A program made the position numbers and the translations under genes. From Pseudomonas lini (GTDB taxonomy: Bacteria > Pseudomonadota > Gammaproteobacteria > Pseudomonadales > Pseudomonadaceae): a stretch of DNA of 64,000 bases. Shown piece by piece: positions 9,310 to 19,509 of this stretch; the stretch's first letter is position 1; the number at the start of each line of letters is the position of its first letter. A model generated the notes under the pieces. The model did no database searches. It saw only the letters and a program-made list of their open reading frames with translations, and was not told where the DNA came from. The stretch is taken from assembly GCF_964063345.1 (NCBI RefSeq), contig NZ_OZ061318.1, positions 5,332,001 to 5,396,000 of the forward strand, read 5' to 3'.

Positions 9310-10692
9310 GTGCTTACGATCTACAACACGCTCACCAAGAGCAAAGAAGTCTTCAAGCCTCTGGATGGCAACAAGGTGCGCATGTACGTCTGCGGGATGA
9401 CCGTGTACGACTACTGCCACCTGGGCCATGGCCGCAGCATGGTCGCGTTCGACCTGGTGACCCGCTGGTTGCGGTTCAGCGGTTACGACCTGACCTACGT
9501 GCGCAACATCACCGACATCGACGACAAGATCATCAATCGTGCTCGTGAAAACGGTGAGTCGTTCGAAGCGCTGACCGAGCGCATGATCGCGGCGATGCAC
9601 GAAGACGAAGCGCGCCTGAACATCCAGAAACCGGACATGGAGCCGCGCGCCACCGGCCACATCGCCGGCATGCACGCGATGATCCAGACCCTGATAGACA
9701 AGGGCTATGCCTACGCACCGGGCAATGGCGACGTGTACTACCGCGTCGCCAAGTTCATGGGCTACGGCAAGCTGTCGCGCAAGAAGATCGAAGACCTGCG
9801 CATCGGCGCGCGGATCGAAGTCGACGAGTCGAAACAGGACCCGCTGGACTTCGTGCTGTGGAAAGGCGCCAAGCCAGGCGAGCCGAGCTGGCCATCGCCT
9901 TGGGGTGACGGACGTCCGGGCTGGCACATCGAGTGCTCGGTGATGTCGACCTGCTGCCTCGGCGAGACCTTCGACATTCATGGCGGCGGCAGCGACCTCG
10001 AGTTCCCGCACCATGAAAACGAAATCGCCCAGAGCGAAGCGGCCACCGGCAAGACCTACGCCAACGCGTGGATGCATTGCGGCATGATTCGCATCAATGG
10101 CGAGAAGATGTCCAAGTCCTTGAACAACTTCTTCACCATTCGCGACGTGCTGGAAAAGTACCACCCGGAAGTCGTGCGTTACCTGCTGGTATCGAGCCAC
10201 TACCGCAGCGCGATCAACTATTCGGAAGACAACCTCAAGGACGCCAAAGGCGCGCTCGAGCGTTTCTACCACGCGTTGAAAGGCCTACCGAACGTGGCGC
10301 CGGCCGGTGGCGAAGCCTTTGTCGAGCGCTTCACTCAGGTGATGAACGACGACTTCGGCACGCCGGAAGCCTGCGCGGTGCTGTTCGAGATGGTCCGCGA
10401 GATCAACCGTCTGCGTGAGAGCGATCTCGATGCGGCGGCGGGTCTGGCGGCTCGTTTGAAAGAATTGGCCAGCGTGTTGGGTGTGTTGCAACTTGAAGCC
10501 GATGACTTCCTGCAGGCCGGTGCCGAAGGGCGGGTTGATGCGGCTGAGGTCGATGCACTGATCCAGGCTCGTTTGACGGCTCGTGCCAATAAGGACTGGG
10601 CCGAATCCGACCGCATCCGCGACCAGCTCACCGCCATGGGCGTGGTGCTGGAAGACGGCAAGGGCGGGACGACCTGGCGATTGGCTGACTGA
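9310..10692 (+). CDS. cysS: Cysteinyl-tRNA synthetase
   Basis: 460 residues. It attaches cysteine to tRNA-Cys. The zinc-binding Cys28 lies in YVCGMTVYD, the class I motif is HLGH at 37-40, and the second signature is [10 protein letters not shown] near residue 267. A second metal-site region, [10 protein letters not shown], and [15 protein letters not shown] are also present. It starts at GTG 9310, preceded by AAGGAA at good distance. It follows glnS directly, and an intrinsic terminator ends the unit. Confidence 0.97.
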   Translation: MLTIYNTLTKSKEVFKPLDGNKVRMYVCGMTVYDYCHLGHGRSMVAFDLVTRWLRFSGYDLTYVRNITDIDDKIINRARENGESFEALTERMIAAMHEDEARLNIQKPDMEPRATGHIAGMHAMIQTLIDKGYAYAPGNGDVYYRVAKFMGYGKLSRKKIEDLRIGARIEVDESKQDPLDFVLWKGAKPGEPSWPSPWGDGRPGWHIECSVMSTCCLGETFDIHGGGSDLEFPHHENEIAQSEAATGKTYANAWMHCGMIRINGEKMSKSLNNFFTIRDVLEKYHPEVVRYLLVSSHYRSAINYSEDNLKDAKGALERFYHALKGLPNVAPAGGEAFVERFTQVMNDDFGTPEACAVLFEMVREINRLRESDLDAAAGLAARLKELASVLGVLQLEADDFLQAGAEGRVDAAEVDALIQARLTARANKDWAESDRIRDQLTAMGVVLEDGKGGTTWRLAD

Positions 10693-10693
10693 T

Positions 10694-10724
10694 GATCGTT
10701 CCCACGCAGAGCGTGGGAACGATC
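10694..10724. repeat. Perfect 14-bp hairpin (CGTTCCCACGC family)
   Basis: Arms 10694-10707 and 10711-10724 are exact complements around a 3-nt loop. It starts right after the cysS stop. The CGTTCCCACGC core is a common dispersed Pseudomonas repeat. There is no T-run, so termination is left to the next hairpin. Confidence 0.8.
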
Positions 10725-10728
10725 AAAC

Positions 10729-10752
10729 AAAACCCGCCTTGTGCGGGTTTTT
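10729..10752 (+). terminator. Intrinsic terminator of glnS-cysS
   Basis: The stem AAAACCCGC/GCGGGTTTT (10729-10737 with 10743-10751) is followed by a T-rich tail. Confidence 0.8.
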
Positions 10753-10793
10753 GTTTATGTGCAGGGTGTAAGTGCGGCGGTGCCCATGCTGGC

Positions 10794-10890
10794 GCCATCG
10801 CGGGCAAGCCCGCTCCCACAATGACCGAGGTGGACCCCGGTTCTGTATACGACACAAATCCCTGTGGGAGCGGGCTTGCCCGCGATGGTC
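10794..10890. repeat. REP inverted pair between cysS and the sigma-54 activator
   Basis: Arms 10794-10820 and 10863-10890 carry the GGGCAAGCCCGCTCCCACA core in opposite orientation. They sit between two converging genes. Confidence 0.85.
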
Positions 10891-10920
10891 TCAAGCCGAA
10901 CACAATCCATGTGGTCTTCG

Positions 10921-12768
10921 TCACTCAACCTGACGTAATCGCTTGTACAGGGTATTCCGGCTAACGCCCAGCCTCCGGGCTAAATGGGAAATATTGCCTC
11001 CCGCCGCCTGCAATTGCCGATTCAATTCCTCGGCATCATTCAAATCCACCGCCAACGTCTCCGGAGAATCCACCGGCTCCATCTCCAGATCGACAAAAAA
11101 ATCATCCGGTAAATGCTCCGGCCGCACGGGCTGCTCTTCGGCCATGGCCAGCGCTACCTGCATCACGCTGCTGACCTGACGCAAATTCCCCGGCCACGGA
11201 TGACGACTGAACAGCTCCATCACTTCACGGCTCAAGCCAGCCCATTGGCTCGGTTCGCGGTGCTGTTCCCATAGCCGTTTGAACAGCGCTTCTTTATCGC
11301 TGCGTTCCCGCAGCGGCGGCAGTTCCAGGGTCAAACCGCCGATGCGGTAATACAAATCCTCACGAAACCGCCCCAGCTGAACCTGCTCGCGCAATGAGCG
11401 GTTAGTCGCTGAAATGATCCGAATGTCCACCGGGAACAACTCGCTGCTGCCCACCGGTTGCACGCAACGCTCCTGCAACACCCGCAGTAGCCGGGCCTGG
11501 GTCGGCAACGGCATATCGCCGATTTCATCGAGGAACAGGGTGCCTTTATCGGCTTTGCGGATCAGCCCGATGCTGCCTTTCTGATTGGCGCCGGTGAACG
11601 CACCTTTCTCATAGCCAAACAGCTCGGACTCCACCAGTTCGGCGGGGATCGCGGCACAGTTGACGGCAATGAACGGCTGTTTGCTGCGTGAACTGGCCTG
11701 GTGCAGGGCTTTGACGAAGACTTCCTTGCCGACCCCGGTTTCCCCGTGGATTAATAGCGGAATGTCCTTTTCCAGCAAGCGTTCGGCCTGGCGCACGGCT
11801 TTTTCCACGCGGCTGTCGCCAAAATGCAGGGTATTGAGGCTGATCGCGGCGGGCACCGCCACGCTGGGTTCGACGCTCTTTGTTTCAGAAAATAGCCTAG
11901 CCTGAATCGGCGCTTGTTTCGGTCGTTTCAACAGGCATTGAAACCGGTTGCGCCCCGAGGCTTGCAGGGCAAATGGCAGGCCGTCCGGCTGGTTCAGCAA
12001 TTCCAGCAATGAGACTTTGAACAGGCTTTCGACGCTGACCCGCGACAGGCTGATGCCCAGCAAGTTGTCGGCCCGGCGATTGGCCGACAGCACCTGACCG
12101 GTTTCGTCGAAGATCAGCAATCCGGCCCATTGGCTGTCGAGGTTATTCAGCCCGGTGTTGAAGGTCAGCTGGAAATGCTGGCCATGGAACAGGTTGAGGA
12201 TCAGCCGGTTCTCCACGGTCTGGCTCATCATCTTGACCATGCCCAAGGTGTGCGACGGTGGCAGGTAGCTGTCGCTGGACACATCCAGCACCGCGATCAC
12301 TTTGCGCTCGGCATCGAAAATCGGTGCGGCGGAACCGGTCATGAAGCGGTTGGCCTTGAGAAAATGTTCATCGTGCTCGATGTGCACCGCCTGCTCGCAG
12401 GCCAACGCGGTGCCGATCGCATTGGTCCCGCTGCAACGCTCCATCCAGCTGGCGCCAGCGCTGAAACCGCGAGTCAGGCTCGGTTCGATGAAACGCTGGG
12501 TACCCCAGGACGTCAGCACCTGGCCCTGATTGTCGGCGAGCATGATCAGGCAATTGGAGTTACTGAGGATGTTCTCGTAATACGGCAGGACTTCCTGATG
12601 GGTGGTCTGCACCAGTGAATGCTGGCTCTCCAGCAACTGGGCGATGCCATCGGCCGGCAGCTGATCGAACGCCGGCGCGCTCTGATGATCGAGCCCAAAC
12701 GCGCGGCAGCGGGACCAGGAGTCCTGGATGATGGCGTCGTGGGATAACGCGGGGGAAGGTGCGGCCAT
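10921..12768 (-). CDS. AcoR-type sigma-54-dependent transcriptional activator
   Basis: 615 residues from ATG 12768; an in-frame extension of 46 residues upstream is rejected because it crosses a REP hairpin and lacks family character. The N-terminal half is a GAF sensor (AcoR/DhaR type, with GTNAIGTAL and FMTGSAAPIFD segments). The centre is an AAA+ domain with Walker A GETGVGKE, the sigma-54 contact motif GAFTGA and Walker B FLDEIGD. The C-terminus is a Fis-type helix-turn-helix (HLARRLGVSRNTLYKRLR). It is divergent from an ABC transporter operon with a -24/-12 promoter and is its probable regulator. AcoR relatives answer to small alcohols, acetoin or ketones; the effector here is unknown. 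Confidence 0.9.
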   Translation of the reverse strand: MAAPSPALSHDAIIQDSWSRCRAFGLDHQSAPAFDQLPADGIAQLLESQHSLVQTTHQEVLPYYENILSNSNCLIMLADNQGQVLTSWGTQRFIEPSLTRGFSAGASWMERCSGTNAIGTALACEQAVHIEHDEHFLKANRFMTGSAAPIFDAERKVIAVLDVSSDSYLPPSHTLGMVKMMSQTVENRLILNLFHGQHFQLTFNTGLNNLDSQWAGLLIFDETGQVLSANRRADNLLGISLSRVSVESLFKVSLLELLNQPDGLPFALQASGRNRFQCLLKRPKQAPIQARLFSETKSVEPSVAVPAAISLNTLHFGDSRVEKAVRQAERLLEKDIPLLIHGETGVGKEVFVKALHQASSRSKQPFIAVNCAAIPAELVESELFGYEKGAFTGANQKGSIGLIRKADKGTLFLDEIGDMPLPTQARLLRVLQERCVQPVGSSELFPVDIRIISATNRSLREQVQLGRFREDLYYRIGGLTLELPPLRERSDKEALFKRLWEQHREPSQWAGLSREVMELFSRHPWPGNLRQVSSVMQVALAMAEEQPVRPEHLPDDFFVDLEMEPVDSPETLAVDLNDAEELNRQLQAAGGNISHLARRLGVSRNTLYKRLRQVE

Positions 12769-12816
12769 TACAGTCAGCCTCTGAATAAAGCTTTTTATTG
12801 TTGTTATAGGTAGTTC

Positions 12817-12848
12817 CCTGTGGGAGCGAGCAGGCTCGCTCCCACAGG
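12817..12848. repeat. 15-bp perfect hairpin in the activator leader
   Basis: Arms 12817-12831 and 12834-12848 are exact complements with a 2-nt loop (core TGTGGGAGCGAGC). It lies 49 bp upstream of the activator start codon, so it would be in that gene's leader or promoter. Confidence 0.75.
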
Positions 12849-12898
12849 TTCCGCACGCTGGCATTGCTCCAGGAACGGTAAAAAGCATCCGTAGAGTG

Positions 12899-12969
12899 TT
12901 GTTCACTATTGTTCATTGTCAACCGTTGAACTGTTCAATTGTTCAGTCGCGGTTGTTCATTTCTGTTCA
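12899..12969. promoter_or_regulatory. Cluster of TTGTTCA repeats, candidate activator-binding region
   Basis: TTGTTCA occurs at 12899, 12909, 12939 and 12953, and CTGTTCA at 12932 and 12963. One pair forms the odd-length palindrome TTGAACTGTTCAA (12926-12938). The cluster is 65-135 bp upstream of the -24 box, the distance at which bacterial enhancer-binding proteins act. Binding by the neighbouring AcoR-type protein is inferred. Confidence 0.5.
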
Positions 12970-13033
12970 GCAACGAACGCTGTTTTTACCTCATTTTAAG
13001 GATTTTCAAGCCAGATCAATCGCTTGGAATTTC

Positions 13034-13049
13034 TGGCACGAATGTCGCT
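13034..13049 (+). promoter_or_regulatory. Sigma-54 (-24/-12) promoter of the ABC transporter operon
   Basis: TGGCACGAATGTCGCT matches the RpoN consensus TGGCAC-N5-TTGC with one mismatch and the required GG-N10-GC spacing. Transcription would start near 13060, about 34 bp before the first ATG. Confidence 0.75.
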
Positions 13050-13093
13050 GTAGTGCTCCAGTCGCTTGACTCCAATAATAAAAAGGCCGAGCC

Positions 13094-14188
13094 ATGTCAC
13101 TAATCCTGGAGCACGTCAGCCGTACCGTCGAGGGTCAGACCTGGATCGATGATGCGTGCCTTAACTTCGAACCCGGATCGTTCAATGTTTTGCTTGGTCG
13201 CACGCTGTCCGGCAAAACCAGCCTCATGCGCCTGATGGCAGGTCTGGACAAGCCCGACAGCGGTCGCATCCTGATGAACGGCGTCGACGTCACCCAGCGC
13301 CCGGTGCGTTTACGCAACGTGTCGATGGTCTATCAGCAGTTCATCAATTATCCGACCATGACGGTGTTCGAGAACATCGCCTCGCCGCTGCGTCAGTCCG
13401 GTGTTTCCAATGAGCTGATCCAGAGCAAAGTGCTGGAAACCGCGAAGATGTTGCGCATCGAGAAATTCCTCCAGCGCCATCCTTTGGAGCTCTCTGGTGG
13501 CCAGCAACAGCGCACGGCCATGGCCCGGGCGCTGGTCAAGGACGCCGAGCTGATTCTGTTCGATGAGCCACTGGTCAACCTCGACTACAAGCTGCGCGAA
13601 GAGCTGCGCCAGGAAATGCGCGAGCTGTTCAAGGCCCGGCACACCATCGCGATTTACGCTACCACGGAACCCAACGAAGCCCTGGCGCTGGGTGGTACCA
13701 CCACGATTCTTCACGAAGGTCGGGTGATTCAGAGCGGCAAGTCCTCCGAGGTTTATCACCAGCCGCAAACCGTGCTGGCGGCGGAGTTGTTCTCCGAGCC
13801 GCCGATCAACCTGATGCCGGGGCGGATCGTCGGCAACGAAGTCAGTTTCGCCAATTTTGTGCACTTCCCGTTGAACGTCGATCTGCGGCCGGTGGGCGAG
13901 GGCGAGTTCCGTTTCGGTGTGCGCCCCAGCCACATTTCGCTGGTGCCGAGCAACGACGATGACCTGGAACTGGCGGTGACCGTCGAGGTGGCCGAGATCA
14001 GCGGTTCGGAAACCTTCCTGCACGTGCGCAACGAGTATTTTTTGCTGGTGCTGCACTTGCCGGGTGTTCACGAATACGACGTCGATGCGCCGATTCGCAT
14101 CTATATCCCGACCCATAAACTGTTTGTGTTCGATATGCAGGGGCGGCTGGTCCAGGCGCCCGGTCGCCGCATTGCGAGGGTTGCCTGA
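13094..14188 (+). CDS. ABC transporter ATPase 1 (GlpS-like, CUT1 sugar/polyol family)
   Basis: 364 residues. It has Walker [10 protein letters not shown] (35-43), signature LSGGQQQR, Walker B ELILFDEP and a C-terminal TOBE regulatory domain, as in MalK-type ATPases. It is the first gene of a six-gene operon whose order (two ATPases, two permeases, a DUF2160 protein, a binding protein) matches the glpSTPQUV glycerol importer described in Rhizobium leguminosarum. The next gene starts on the last base of this stop codon. No glycerol kinase or dehydrogenase is nearby, so glycerol as substrate is not certain here; another small polyol is possible. Confidence 0.88.
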   Translation: MSLILEHVSRTVEGQTWIDDACLNFEPGSFNVLLGRTLSGKTSLMRLMAGLDKPDSGRILMNGVDVTQRPVRLRNVSMVYQQFINYPTMTVFENIASPLRQSGVSNELIQSKVLETAKMLRIEKFLQRHPLELSGGQQQRTAMARALVKDAELILFDEPLVNLDYKLREELRQEMRELFKARHTIAIYATTEPNEALALGGTTTILHEGRVIQSGKSSEVYHQPQTVLAAELFSEPPINLMPGRIVGNEVSFANFVHFPLNVDLRPVGEGEFRFGVRPSHISLVPSNDDDLELAVTVEVAEISGSETFLHVRNEYFLLVLHLPGVHEYDVDAPIRIYIPTHKLFVFDMQGRLVQAPGRRIARVA

Positions 14189-15281
14189 TGGCCGAAATCC
14201 GTTTGCAGAACCTTGCCCACAGCTACACCGCTACGCCGACCGGCCCTGAGGATTACGCGATCCGCGAGATGGACCACGTTTGGGAGCAGGGCGGTGCTTA
14301 TGCGCTGCTCGGGCCTTCGGGGTGCGGCAAGTCGACCTTGCTCAACATCATTTCCGGGTTGCTCAGTCCGTCTCAGGGCCAAGTGCTGTTCGACAGTAAA
14401 GTGGTCAACGAACTGACCCCGGAAAAGCGCAACATCGCCCAGGTTTTCCAGTTTCCGGTGGTCTACGACACCATGACGGTGTTCGATAACCTGGCCTTCC
14501 CGTTGCGCAATCAGGGCATGGCCGAGGCGAAAATTCACACCAAGGTGCAGGAAATCGCTGAAGTCCTCGACCTCCAGGCATTGCTGTCCAAGAAGGCGCG
14601 CAATCTCACCGCCGATGAAAAACAGAAAGTCTCCATGGGCCGTGGGCTGGTGCGCGATGACGTATCGGCGATCCTCTTCGATGAACCGCTGACGGTGATC
14701 GACCCGCACCTGAAATGGAAGCTGCGACGCAAGCTCAAGCAGATCCACGAGCAGTTCAATATCACCATGGTCTACGTCACCCACGATCAGCTCGAGGCTT
14801 CGACTTTCGCTGACAAGATCGCGGTGATGTATGGCGGGCAGATCGTGCAGTTCGGTACGCCACGGGAATTGTTCGAGCGGCCGAGCCACACCTTTGTCGG
14901 TTATTTCATCGGCAGCCCGGGGATGAACCTGATCGAGGTCCAGCCACAAGCCGGCGGTGTCGGTTTTGCCGGGACCCACTTGCCATTGTCCGACGCGATG
15001 CAGAAACGAATCGCCGAGTCCGAATGGAAAACCCTGAAGGTCGGCATTCGTCCGGAGTTCGTTCATGTGTGGGACGAACCCTGTGATGACGCGATGCAGG
15101 CGCAGGTCGTACACGTTGAAGACCTGGGCACCTACAAGATCATGAGCCTGAACCTCGACGGCGCGCCGCTGAAAGTACGCCTGGCCGAAGACAAACCGGT
15201 GCCCGAAGGCACGGCCTACATCAGTTTTCCGGCGCAATGGCTGATGGTCTATGCCGATGATTACCTGCTGGAGGTGCTGCC

Positions 15282-15285
<4 letters not shown>
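14188..15285 (+). CDS. ABC transporter ATPase 2 (GlpT-like) with altered signature motif
   Basis: 365 residues. Walker A is canonical (GPSGCGKST, 42-50), as are the Q-loop QVFQFP and Walker B AILFDEP (161-167). The ABC signature, normally LSGGQ, reads LTADEKQ (140-146). The switch histidine (VTHDQLEA) and a C-terminal TOBE domain are present. In a heterodimer with the first ATPase this would leave one canonical and one degenerate composite ATP site. The start overlaps the previous stop by one base, and the next gene overlaps by ATGA. This is the R. leguminosarum glpT type, not the E. coli glycerol-3-phosphate antiporter. Confidence 0.88.
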
Positions 15286-16148
<863 letters not shown>

Positions 16149-16156
16149 GGCCCGCC

Positions 16157-16957
16157 ATGAGCAAGAGAAAGCTTATTCCACTGCTGATCTACATCCTGTT
16201 CCTGCTGGTGCCGATCTACTGGCTGCTGAACATGTCCTTCAAGAGCAACACCGAAATCCTCGGCGGTCTGACGCTGTTTCCCCAGGATTTCACTTTCGCC
16301 AACTACAAGGTGATCTTCACCGACCCGAGCTGGTACACCGGTTACCTCAACTCGCTGTACTACGTGAGCCTGAACACTGTGATTTCGCTGAGCGTGGCAT
16401 TACCGGCCGCGTATGCGTTCTCGCGCTATCGGTTCCTCGGCGACAAGCACCTGTTCTTCTGGCTGTTGACCAACCGTATGGCACCACCGGCAGTGTTTTT
16501 GCTGCCGTTCTTCCAGTTGTATTCCTCGATAGGACTGTTCGACACACACATCGCGGTAGCGTTGGCGCACTGTCTGTTCAACGTGCCGTTGGCGGTGTGG
16601 ATTCTTGAAGGCTTCATGTCCGGCGTTCCCAAGGAAATTGACGAAACCGCCTACATCGACGGCTACAGTTTTCCCAAGTTCTTCGTGAAGATCTTCGTCC
16701 CGCTGATCGGCTCCGGGATCGGCGTCACGGCGTTTTTCTGCTTCATGTTTTCCTGGGTCGAGCTGCTGCTGGCGCGAACCCTGACCTCGGTAAACGCCAA
16801 GCCTATCGCGGCGGTGATGACCCGCACGGTCTCGGCGTCCGGCATCGACTGGGGTGTGCTGGCGGCAGCGGGGGTGTTGACCATCCTGCCGGGCATGCTG
16901 GTGATCTGGTTTGTTCGCAACCACGTGGCCAAGGGCTTTGCCCTGGGTCGGGTATGA
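16157..16957 (+). CDS. ABC transporter permease 2 (GlpQ-like)
   Basis: 266 residues from ATG 16157, preceded by GAGG at 7 bp; a GTG at 16145 would add four residues but has no good ribosome-binding site. MalG-type permease with six membrane helices and an EAA loop containing EIDETAYIDGYSFPKFF. It is the partner of the preceding permease. It shares no relation with the E. coli phosphodiesterase also called GlpQ. Confidence 0.9.
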   Translation: MSKRKLIPLLIYILFLLVPIYWLLNMSFKSNTEILGGLTLFPQDFTFANYKVIFTDPSWYTGYLNSLYYVSLNTVISLSVALPAAYAFSRYRFLGDKHLFFWLLTNRMAPPAVFLLPFFQLYSSIGLFDTHIAVALAHCLFNVPLAVWILEGFMSGVPKEIDETAYIDGYSFPKFFVKIFVPLIGSGIGVTAFFCFMFSWVELLLARTLTSVNAKPIAAVMTRTVSASGIDWGVLAAAGVLTILPGMLVIWFVRNHVAKGFALGRV

Positions 16958-16967
16958 GGAACTGATG

Positions 16968-17240
16968 ATGGAATGGATGAGTTGGACTGGCCCCACGGCG
17001 GCGTTCTTCAGCGTCATTGCCTTGATCCTGACGGGTATGACGACCTGGGAATTGCGTTCGCCGAGTGTCCCTCGGCGTGGTTTTCTGCCGATTGCTACTA
17101 CTCGTGGCGATCGGCTGTTTATCGGTCTTCTCGGCAGCGCCTACCTGCATTTGCTGGTAATCGGCGTCACCGACTGGAGCATCTGGGTAGCGTTCGCGTT
17201 GTCTCTGGTGTGGCTGTTGGCTGTGATGCGTTGGGGCTAG
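16968..17240 (+). CDS. Small membrane protein, DUF2160 (GlpU-like)
   Basis: 90 residues with three predicted membrane helices (about 8-25, 49-66, 69-86) and a short basic loop (RRGFLPIATTRGDR). The start is taken at ATG 16968, 7 bp after GAGGA; ATG 16965 is equally in frame. DUF2160 proteins are found almost only between permease and binding-protein genes of this transporter type. Their role is unknown; an accessory part of the permease is likely from context. Confidence 0.82.
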   Translation: MEWMSWTGPTAAFFSVIALILTGMTTWELRSPSVPRRGFLPIATTRGDRLFIGLLGSAYLHLLVIGVTDWSIWVAFALSLVWLLAVMRWG

Positions 17241-17287
17241 TCGAATTGCTCGGCAATGTTGCTCCGAAAATCAAACAGGAGGTCTCT

Positions 17288-19030
17288 ATGTTCGACAAAA
17301 ACAATAAGCTGCGACATAGCGTTTCATTGGCAGCCATGCTGGCACTCAGCGGGTTGAGTGCTACAGCCTGGGCCGATGCCTATGAAGACGCCGCCAAGAA
17401 ATGGATTGGCAGCGAGTTCAAACCGTCCACCTTGACTGCTGAACAACAGCTGGAAGAGCTTAAGTGGTTTATCAAGGCATCCGAGCCGTTTCGCGGGATG
17501 AGTATCAAGGTGGTTTCGGAAACCATCGCGACCCACGAATATGAATCCAAAACGCTGGCCAAAGCCTTTACCGAGATCACCGGGATCAAGCTGACCCACG
17601 ACTTGCTGCAGGAAGGCGACGTGGTGGAAAAGCTGCAGACCCAGATGCAATCGGACAAGAACATCTATGACGGCTGGGTCAACGATTCGGACCTGATCGG
17701 TACGCACTTTCGCTACGGCAAGACCGAATCGATCACCGACCTGATGGCCAACGAAGGCAAGGCCTACACCTCGCCAACGCTGGATCTCAAAGACTTCATC
17801 GGCATCTCGTTCACCACCGCGCCGGACGGCAAGGTCTATCAACTGCCCGACCAGCAGTTCGCCAACCTCTACTGGTTCCGTGCCGACTGGTTCGAGCGGG
17901 CGGATCTGAAAGCCAAATTCAAAGAAAAATACGGTTATGAACTGGGCGTGCCGGTGAACTGGTCGGCCTATGAAGACATCGCCAAATTCTTCAGCGAAGA
18001 CGTCAAGGAAATCGACGGCAAGCGTATCTACGGGCACATGGACTACGGCAAGAAAGACCCGTCGCTGGGTTGGCGCTTCACCGATGCCTGGTTCTCCATG
18101 GCCGGTGCTGGCGACAAGGGCATTCCCAACGGCTTGCCGGTGGACGAGTGGGGCATCCGTGTCGAAGACTGCCATCCGGTCGGTTCCAGCGTGACCCGCG
18201 GCGGCGATACCAATGGCCCCGCGGCAGTCTATGCAACCACCAAGTACGTCGACTGGCTGAAGAAATACGCGCCACCGGAAGCGGCGGGCATGACCTTCTC
18301 CGAGTCTGGCCCGGTGCCGTCCCAAGGCAACATCGCCCAGCAGATCTTCTGGTACACCGCGTTTACCGCCGACATGACCAAACCTGGCCTGCCGGTGATG
18401 AACGCCGACGGCACGCCGAAATGGCGCATGGCACCCTCGCCAAAAGGTCCGTACTGGGAGGAGGGCATGAAGCTCGGTTATCAGGATGCCGGTTCCTGGA
18501 CATTCATGAAATCCACGCCTGAGAAACAGAAGCTCGCGGCCTGGCTATACGCGCAGTTCGTGACCTCGAAAACCGTGTCCCTGAAGAAAACCATCGTCGG
18601 CCTGACGCCGATTCGCGAGTCGGACATCAACTCGCAAGCCATGACCGACCTGGCGCCGAAACTCGGTGGCCTGGTGGAGTTCTACCGCAGCCCGGCCCGC
18701 GTCCAATGGACCCCGACCGGGACCAACGTGCCGGACTATCCTCGTTTGGCGCAACTGTGGTGGAGCCACATAGCCGAAGCGGCCAGTGGCGAGAAAACGC
18801 CACAACAGGCACTGGACGGTTTGGCCAAGGATCAGGACGCGATCATGACCCGTCTGGAACGCTCGAAGGCTCAAGCCACCTGCGCGCCGAAAATGAATCC
18901 GGAGCGGGATGCACAGTACTGGTTCGACCAACCGGGTGCGCCGAAAGCGAAACTGGCGAACGAGAAGCCTAAAGGCGAAACCGTGAGCTATGCCGAACTG
19001 CTGAAATCGTGGGAGGCGGCGCGTAAGTAA
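17288..19030 (+). CDS. Periplasmic solute-binding protein of the ABC importer (GlpV-like)
   Basis: 580 residues, unusually long for a binding protein but normal for this transporter class. The N-terminal signal peptide is cleaved after AWA (about residue 27). The mature part is an extracellular solute-binding family 1 fold (EFKPSTLT..., DGWVNDSDLIGTHFRYG, NLYWFRADWFERADL). A strong AGGAGG lies 5 bp before ATG 17288, better than any other in the operon, which fits the excess of binding protein over membrane parts. A terminator follows. The substrate is unknown; glycerol or a related polyol is the family expectation. Confidence 0.88.
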   Translation: MFDKNNKLRHSVSLAAMLALSGLSATAWADAYEDAAKKWIGSEFKPSTLTAEQQLEELKWFIKASEPFRGMSIKVVSETIATHEYESKTLAKAFTEITGIKLTHDLLQEGDVVEKLQTQMQSDKNIYDGWVNDSDLIGTHFRYGKTESITDLMANEGKAYTSPTLDLKDFIGISFTTAPDGKVYQLPDQQFANLYWFRADWFERADLKAKFKEKYGYELGVPVNWSAYEDIAKFFSEDVKEIDGKRIYGHMDYGKKDPSLGWRFTDAWFSMAGAGDKGIPNGLPVDEWGIRVEDCHPVGSSVTRGGDTNGPAAVYATTKYVDWLKKYAPPEAAGMTFSESGPVPSQGNIAQQIFWYTAFTADMTKPGLPVMNADGTPKWRMAPSPKGPYWEEGMKLGYQDAGSWTFMKSTPEKQKLAAWLYAQFVTSKTVSLKKTIVGLTPIRESDINSQAMTDLAPKLGGLVEFYRSPARVQWTPTGTNVPDYPRLAQLWWSHIAEAASGEKTPQQALDGLAKDQDAIMTRLERSKAQATCAPKMNPERDAQYWFDQPGAPKAKLANEKPKGETVSYAELLKSWEAARK

Positions 19031-19051
19031 ACAGCTGTACCGCGTGAAGCG

Positions 19052-19080
19052 AAACGGCACCGAAAGGTGCCGTTTTCATT
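19052..19080 (+). terminator. Intrinsic terminator of the ABC transporter operon
   Basis: The stem AAACGGCACC/GGTGCCGTTT (19052-19061 with 19066-19075) has a GAAA loop and a T-rich tail. Confidence 0.85.
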
Positions 19081-19095
19081 TGTGCCTGATGGGCC

Positions 19096-19170
19096 GCCTT
19101 CGCGAGCAAGCCCGCTTGTGTCTTGCGCAGGAATTAGACTGAGGATGAGAGCGGGCTTGCTCGCGAAGGC
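19096..19170. repeat. REP-like inverted pair
   Basis: 21-bp exact arms at 19096-19116 and 19150-19170 with core GCGAGCAAGCCCGCT. They lie at the left edge of the accessory region. Confidence 0.8.
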
Positions 19171-19194
19171 GTCATGGAAAACGCCGCAAACACT

Positions 19195-19509
19195 TCAGGT
19201 CAGCGCCGCCAATTGTTGAACCGTCTCTGGAAAGCGCTCAACCAGCCGGATCAGTGTTGTCGCCTGAGCATTAGGTTTCGCCCGTCCTTGCTCCCAGTTC
19301 TCCAGCGTCCGGGTGTTGGTGCGCAAGTACATCGCAAACACCGGCCGGGAGAGATTCAGTTGCTGGCGGATGCCAACCACTTCCTCTGCCGTAATCGGAG
19401 CCAGTTTGGCCAGTTTTACTTTGTGCGTGCGTAGAGTGACTTTACCTTGGCGCTCATCGGCCAAGGCTTCAAACCCCTCTACCAGCTCGGAAAAAATGTC
19501 ACGTTTCAT
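19195..19509 (-). CDS. higA: HigA-type antitoxin (XRE/HTH)
   Basis: 104 residues. The C-terminal half is a helix-turn-helix of the XRE class (TAEEVVGIRQQLNLSRPVFA, then YLRTNTRTLENWEQGRAKP). The N-terminal half should bind the toxin. It begins 11 bp before the end of the upstream toxin gene. The toxin-first order is characteristic of HigBA loci, where antitoxin and complex repress the promoter. It resembles HigA-2/NadS proteins; the exact subfamily is not decided. Confidence 0.85.
   Translation of the reverse strand: MKRDIFSELVEGFEALADERQGKVTLRTHKVKLAKLAPITAEEVVGIRQQLNLSRPVFAMYLRTNTRTLENWEQGRAKPNAQATTLIRLVERFPETVQQLAALT

Noticed and set aside
7519..10272. 917-codon open frame on the minus strand opposite glnS and cysS
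   Set aside because: Shadow frame of two certain tRNA synthetase genes; no protein family features.
12769..12906. N-terminal extension of the sigma-54 activator
   Set aside because: It would be translated through a perfect REP-like hairpin and is not typical of AcoR proteins.
19174..19434. 86-codon plus-strand frame opposite the antitoxin
   Set aside because: Shadow of higA; no supporting signal.
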